DNA of 16,175 bases from positions 1 to 16,175 of the forward strand of contig JBFKFP010000053.1 in NCBI GenBank assembly GCA_041618535.1, in the 5' to 3' direction. This stretch comes from SHLJ01 sp041618535 (GTDB lineage Bacteria > Bacteroidota > Bacteroidia > Flavobacteriales > Flavobacteriaceae). The notes below the pieces were generated by a model. The model did not search any database and was not told the DNA's origin. It saw nothing but the letters and a program-made list of their open reading frames with translations. A program made the position numbers and the translations under genes. This document shows positions 13,245 to 16,175 of this stretch, one piece after another (within the stretch, counting starts at the first letter, position 1; every line of letters starts with the position of its first letter).

Positions 13245-14327
13245 TCATCCTTTGTAAAACGGGAGTTTTATCACTGTGGCAGGAATCCGATTTTTTCTTA
13301 CCTGGATATGAATTTTACTGCCTTCTTCAGAAAATACGGTTGGAACATAGCCCATCCCTATCCCGATTCCCAATGATGGAGACATGGTACCTGAAGTTAC
13401 CCTACCTATTTGATTCCCGCTAGAATCCACGATGTCATAGCCCTGTCTGGGGATGCCACGTTCATCCATCTTAAAGCCTACTAATTTTCGTTCCGGGGTA
13501 CGACGTTTTTCGTCTTCCAGGGCTTCACTGTTTATGAATGTTTTATTGAATTTACAGATCCAACCTAACCCGGCTTCAATAGGGGAGGTGGTTTCATCTA
13601 TGTCGTTACCGTAAAGGCAGTAACCCATTTCAAGGCGCAGTGTATCCCTGGCCGCAAGCCCGATCGGTTTGATGCCATAAGCCGAACCGGCTTCCATTAC
13701 CCTGTCCCAAATTTGCTGAACCTCGCTGTTCCTGCAATAGATCTCAAATCCGCCGCTTCCCGTATATCCGGTGGCCGATATGATCACATATTCTATGCCG
13801 GCGAAATCACCAACTATGAAATTGTAGAATTTTATATCTGAAAGATCATGGCTGCTTAATTTTTGCATGGCTTCAACAGCTTTAGGACCCTGAATGGCGA
13901 GAAGTGAATAATTTTCAGATATATTTTTCATATCAGCACCCATATCGTTATGAGCACTGATCCATTCCCAGTCCTTTTCGATATTGCTCGCATTCACCAC
14001 CAGCAGGTAAGTATCTTCCTTAATACGGTAGATGATAAGGTCATCAACGATACCGCCTGTTTCATTGGGCAGGCAGCTGTACTGCGCTTTACCTATGGTC
14101 AGTTTTGAAGCATCATTGCTCGACACCCTTTGAATCAAATCAAGAGCGTTCGGGCCCTCGATCAGAAACTCCCCCATATGGGAAACATCAAATACACCTA
14201 CACCCTTTCTAACAGTTTCATGTTCAGTGTTAACACCTTCGTACTGAACAGGCATATTGTACCCCGCAAAAGGAACCATTTTGGCGCCCAGGGCGATGTG
14301 AGTGGGAGTCAGAGCCGTATTTTTCAT
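13245..14327 (-). CDS. gcvT: Glycine cleavage system T protein (aminomethyltransferase)
   Basis: Moves the methylene group from the aminomethyl-lipoyl H protein to tetrahydrofolate, releasing ammonia; part of the glycine cleavage system in the cytosol. 360 residues, full length. Diagnostic blocks: 'MVPFAGYNMPVQYEG' (17-31), 'GVFDVSHMGEF' (44-54), GGIVDDLIIYR (91-101) with the catalytic Asp at 95/96, 'ISATGYTGSGGFEIY', and 'GLAARDTLRLEMGYCLYG' (about 226-243). The P and H protein genes are not in the window, as is usual in Bacteroidota where gcvT stands apart. A TAnnTTTG promoter element set inside an inverted repeat lies 29 bp upstream. Confidence 0.96.
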   Translation of the reverse strand: MKNTALTPTHIALGAKMVPFAGYNMPVQYEGVNTEHETVRKGVGVFDVSHMGEFLIEGPNALDLIQRVSSNDASKLTIGKAQYSCLPNETGGIVDDLIIYRIKEDTYLLVVNASNIEKDWEWISAHNDMGADMKNISENYSLLAIQGPKAVEAMQKLSSHDLSDIKFYNFIVGDFAGIEYVIISATGYTGSGGFEIYCRNSEVQQIWDRVMEAGSAYGIKPIGLAARDTLRLEMGYCLYGNDIDETTSPIEAGLGWICKFNKTFINSEALEDEKRRTPERKLVGFKMDERGIPRQGYDIVDSSGNQIGRVTSGTMSPSLGIGIGMGYVPTVFSEEGSKIHIQVRKNRIPATVIKLPFYKG

Positions 14328-14347
14328 CTGTTCTTTAAAGTTGAATT

Positions 14348-14370
14348 ATTTCCGACAAAACTACGGAAAT
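14348..14370 (-). promoter_or_regulatory. gcvT promoter -7 element inside an inverted repeat
   Basis: On the minus strand TAGTTTTG (14356-14363) fully matches TAnnTTTG. It is framed by perfect 7-bp inverted arms, ATTTCCG (14348-14354) and CGGAAAT (14364-14370). A repressor bound there would cover the promoter. No clear -33 TTG is present at the standard distance; the nearest is about 26 bases away. Confidence 0.5.
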
Positions 14371-14411
14371 TTTGACTTATGCGATTCATCAAATTTCTGT
14401 TAAAAATAAAG

Positions 14412-14438
14412 TTGAGTGCACATAAAATCTTAACTTTC
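14412..14438 (+). promoter_or_regulatory. Possible promoter of the aminopeptidase gene
   Basis: TTG (14412-14414), 16 bases, then TAACTTTC (14431-14438), one mismatch from TAnnTTTG, 20 bp ahead of the ATG. The gap is slightly short for the Bacteroidota class, so the call is weak. Confidence 0.3.
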
Positions 14439-14458
14439 TGCATGCAAAAATCGGAAGC

Positions 14459-15940
14459 ATGAAAAAGTACTTTCTTTTCTTATTTACAGTTTTGACCTTT
14501 CAACCTATTCTCTCTCAGGAGCGCAAGCCGAAAGATTTTCTGACGTCGGAATTCCACAATGAAAGAAGAGAGGCTTTTCGTTCAAAGATGCCCGCAAATT
14601 CTGTGGCGGTATTTTTTGCAAATCCCATCAGGAATCGCTCTAATGATGTGGATTATGTCTATCACCAGGACCCTGATTTTTATTACCTGACGGGGTTAAG
14701 AGAACCTCATGCAGTATTGCTGATTTATTCAGAAAATCAAAAAGATAAAGATGGTGGTTCATATAATGAATCCATCTATGTTCAATCGAGAAGTCCATTT
14801 ATGGAACAATGGACAGGTAGGCGACTTGGTACAGAAGGTGCCCGAATTGAACTGGGGTTTGAGCGGGCACTGGAAGGCAAGGATTTTATAAACTCAAACC
14901 TGGAATTAGATCGTTTTGACCTTGTGATGCATAAACCAATCATAGACGATGTCCGTGACAGGCGCTACAATCGTTCCGACCTTTTCGCCATGATCTCAAA
15001 ATTTAAACGAGATATTGGTTTTGGAGAGGCTGAAATTTCAGAGCAAAGTTCATTAAGCAAGGAATTAAAATCGGGGCAGAATATTCCGAAGCCTGTTGTT
15101 AACACCGATGTTAAATCCATAACGAGGTATATGGCAGAATTAAGGCAGATCAAGACGCCGGAGGAATTGAAGTTGCTGACCAAGGCAGTGCGTATCTCGG
15201 CCCAGGGGCAAATAGAGGTCATGAAGGCCATGCACCCGGAGATGTCAGAGACCGAGATTCAGGGAATACACGAATATGTATACAAGAAATATGGCAGTGA
15301 ATATGAGGGATATCCCTCAATTGTTGGCTCCGGGAACAACGGCTGTGTCCTTCATTATACCGAAAACAATAAAATGACTGTTGAGGACGAGCTTGTGCTT
15401 ATGGACCTTGGCGCCGAGTATCATGGCTATACGGCTGATGTTACGAGGACTATTCCGGCAGACGGCACTTTCAGCAAAGAGCAGAAGATCATATATGACC
15501 TGGTATACAAAGCCCAGGAGGCCGGGATCAATGCTGCTAAGGTTGGCAATGGTTTCCGGGCATCGGATAATGCTGCCAGGAAGGTAATTTTGGATGGCCT
15601 TATAAACCTTGGGATAGCTAAAACAGAGGAAGAGGCCAATAAATACTTCCCCCATGGCACCTCTCATTACATCGGGTTGGATGTTCATGACGCGGGTACT
15701 TACGGGAATTTGGAGGCAAATATGGTGATCACTGTTGAGCCCGGGATCTACATCCCTGAGGGCAGCCCCTGCGATAAAAAATGGCATGGCATTGCAGTGA
15801 GAATTGAAGATGATATACTGATCACCGCAAACGGTCCTGTTAACCTCTCTGCCGAAGCACCTCGTACCTCCGAAGCCATTGAAGCTATGATGAAAAATAA
15901 AAGTGCTTTAGACGATTTTAAATTACCGAAATTAGATTGA
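14459..15940 (+). CDS. Secreted Xaa-Pro aminopeptidase (M24B, aminopeptidase P type)
   Basis: Removes the N-terminal residue from peptides with proline in second position. 493 residues. Residues 1-19 are a signal peptide (MKKYFLFLFTVLTF..., cleavage near LSQ), so it acts in the periplasm or outside, unlike cytosolic E. coli PepP. An AMP_N domain spans about 30-160 (PNPIRNRSNDVDY-like block, 'YYLTGL'). The metallopeptidase core has all five ligands: Asp316 and Asp327 (11 apart, as in PepP), His403 in HGTSH, Glu427 in TVEPGIYIP, and Glu450 in RIEDD, plus the catalytic His410 in DVHD. The start is the ATG at 14459, which gives a complete signal peptide. It is divergent from gcvT across a 131-bp gap. 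No intrinsic terminator was found after it. Confidence 0.95.
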   Translation: MKKYFLFLFTVLTFQPILSQERKPKDFLTSEFHNERREAFRSKMPANSVAVFFANPIRNRSNDVDYVYHQDPDFYYLTGLREPHAVLLIYSENQKDKDGGSYNESIYVQSRSPFMEQWTGRRLGTEGARIELGFERALEGKDFINSNLELDRFDLVMHKPIIDDVRDRRYNRSDLFAMISKFKRDIGFGEAEISEQSSLSKELKSGQNIPKPVVNTDVKSITRYMAELRQIKTPEELKLLTKAVRISAQGQIEVMKAMHPEMSETEIQGIHEYVYKKYGSEYEGYPSIVGSGNNGCVLHYTENNKMTVEDELVLMDLGAEYHGYTADVTRTIPADGTFSKEQKIIYDLVYKAQEAGINAAKVGNGFRASDNAARKVILDGLINLGIAKTEEEANKYFPHGTSHYIGLDVHDAGTYGNLEANMVITVEPGIYIPEGSPCDKKWHGIAVRIEDDILITANGPVNLSAEAPRTSEAIEAMMKNKSALDDFKLPKLD

Positions 15941-15955
15941 TAACGGAAATTTATC

Positions 15956-15991
15956 TGGTGACATAAGGGGAGGTCTGGAACATAGTCACCA
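15956..15991. repeat. 7-bp inverted repeat after the aminopeptidase gene
   Basis: TGGTGAC (15956-15962) and GTCACCA (15985-15991) are perfect reverse complements with a 22-base spacer. There is no U-run next to it, so a terminator role is doubtful. The rest of 15941-16076 shows no gene. Confidence 0.3.
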
Positions 15992-16076
15992 TGGTAAATT
16001 AGAATTGGACATGTTGCGCAGAACGGTCTTTCCTGTTAATCTGTAGCCCCTGGTTGCCCTGTGTGATGCCGGGATG

Positions 16077-16175
16077 TTAAGTACCTGAAAGCAGATAATC
16101 CTTTAACTGCCCGTAGTCGGAGATAGAGATCGCGTTCTTTTCCCTGTTCATTACCCGTTTGATTTGTGGTGGTAA
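16077..16175 (-). CDS. C-terminal 32 codons of an unidentified protein
   Basis: An open frame enters from the window edge on the minus strand and stops with TAA at 16077-16079. It encodes LPPQIKRVMNREKNAISISD followed by a tail ending in DYLLSGT. The composition is that of real protein, and downstream of its stop the sequence turns non-coding. The direction makes it convergent with the aminopeptidase gene. I do not recognise the family from this piece. Confidence 0.5.
   Translation of the reverse strand, partial: LPPQIKRVMNREKNAISISDYGQLKDYLLSGT

Noticed and set aside
15317..15787. Minus-strand ORF of 156 codons opposite the aminopeptidase core
   Set aside because: It lies across the metal-ligand region of a fully supported M24 enzyme; a shadow frame.

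Overview
The window looks like chromosomal DNA of a flavobacterium (Bacteroidota, probably a marine member of Flavobacteriaceae). The grounds are family content (a DUF3822 protein next to RsmD, DUF4126, a Bacteroidota-type RecD-like helicase), moderate GC with AT-rich gaps, few Shine-Dalgarno sites, and several matches to the Bacteroidota -7 promoter element TAnnTTTG. I see no mobile element, CRISPR array, tRNA or phage gene.

Layout: the 3' part of the RNase P RNA gene (1-203, +) ends at a strong terminator and converges on three minus-strand genes for exported proteins (an NTF2-like lipoprotein and two tandem paralogs of unknown function, 270-2519). A second minus-strand operon, read from 4796 to 2715, encodes a two-helix membrane protein, a DUF3822 protein and the 16S rRNA methyltransferase RsmD, with overlapping genes. 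A divergent rightward block (4940-8435) holds a RecD-like helicase, a DUF4126 membrane protein, KdsB and a HAD hydrolase that overlaps kdsB. Then come a KdnB-like Kdo 8-oxidase and a PlsC-type acyltransferase (8539-10165). KdsB, KdnB and the acyltransferase suggest an envelope theme, possibly 8-amino-Kdo in LPS, but the KdnA aminotransferase that would complete this is not in the window.

The most unusual stretch is 10166-10510. A near-perfect sigma-54 (-24/-12) promoter lies just after the acyltransferase stop. About 100 bases beyond its predicted start is a strong intrinsic terminator, with no normal gene between. It looks like a sigma-54-dependent small RNA of about 125-130 nt, perhaps carrying an 11-codon ORF.

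An orphan methyltransferase gene (10511-11263, +) then runs into a convergent minus-strand series: gcvT, an SDR-family reductase, a pterin carbinolamine dehydratase and YebC/PmpR. A secreted Xaa-Pro aminopeptidase (14459-15940, +) diverges from gcvT. The window ends in the last 32 codons of an unidentified minus-strand gene.
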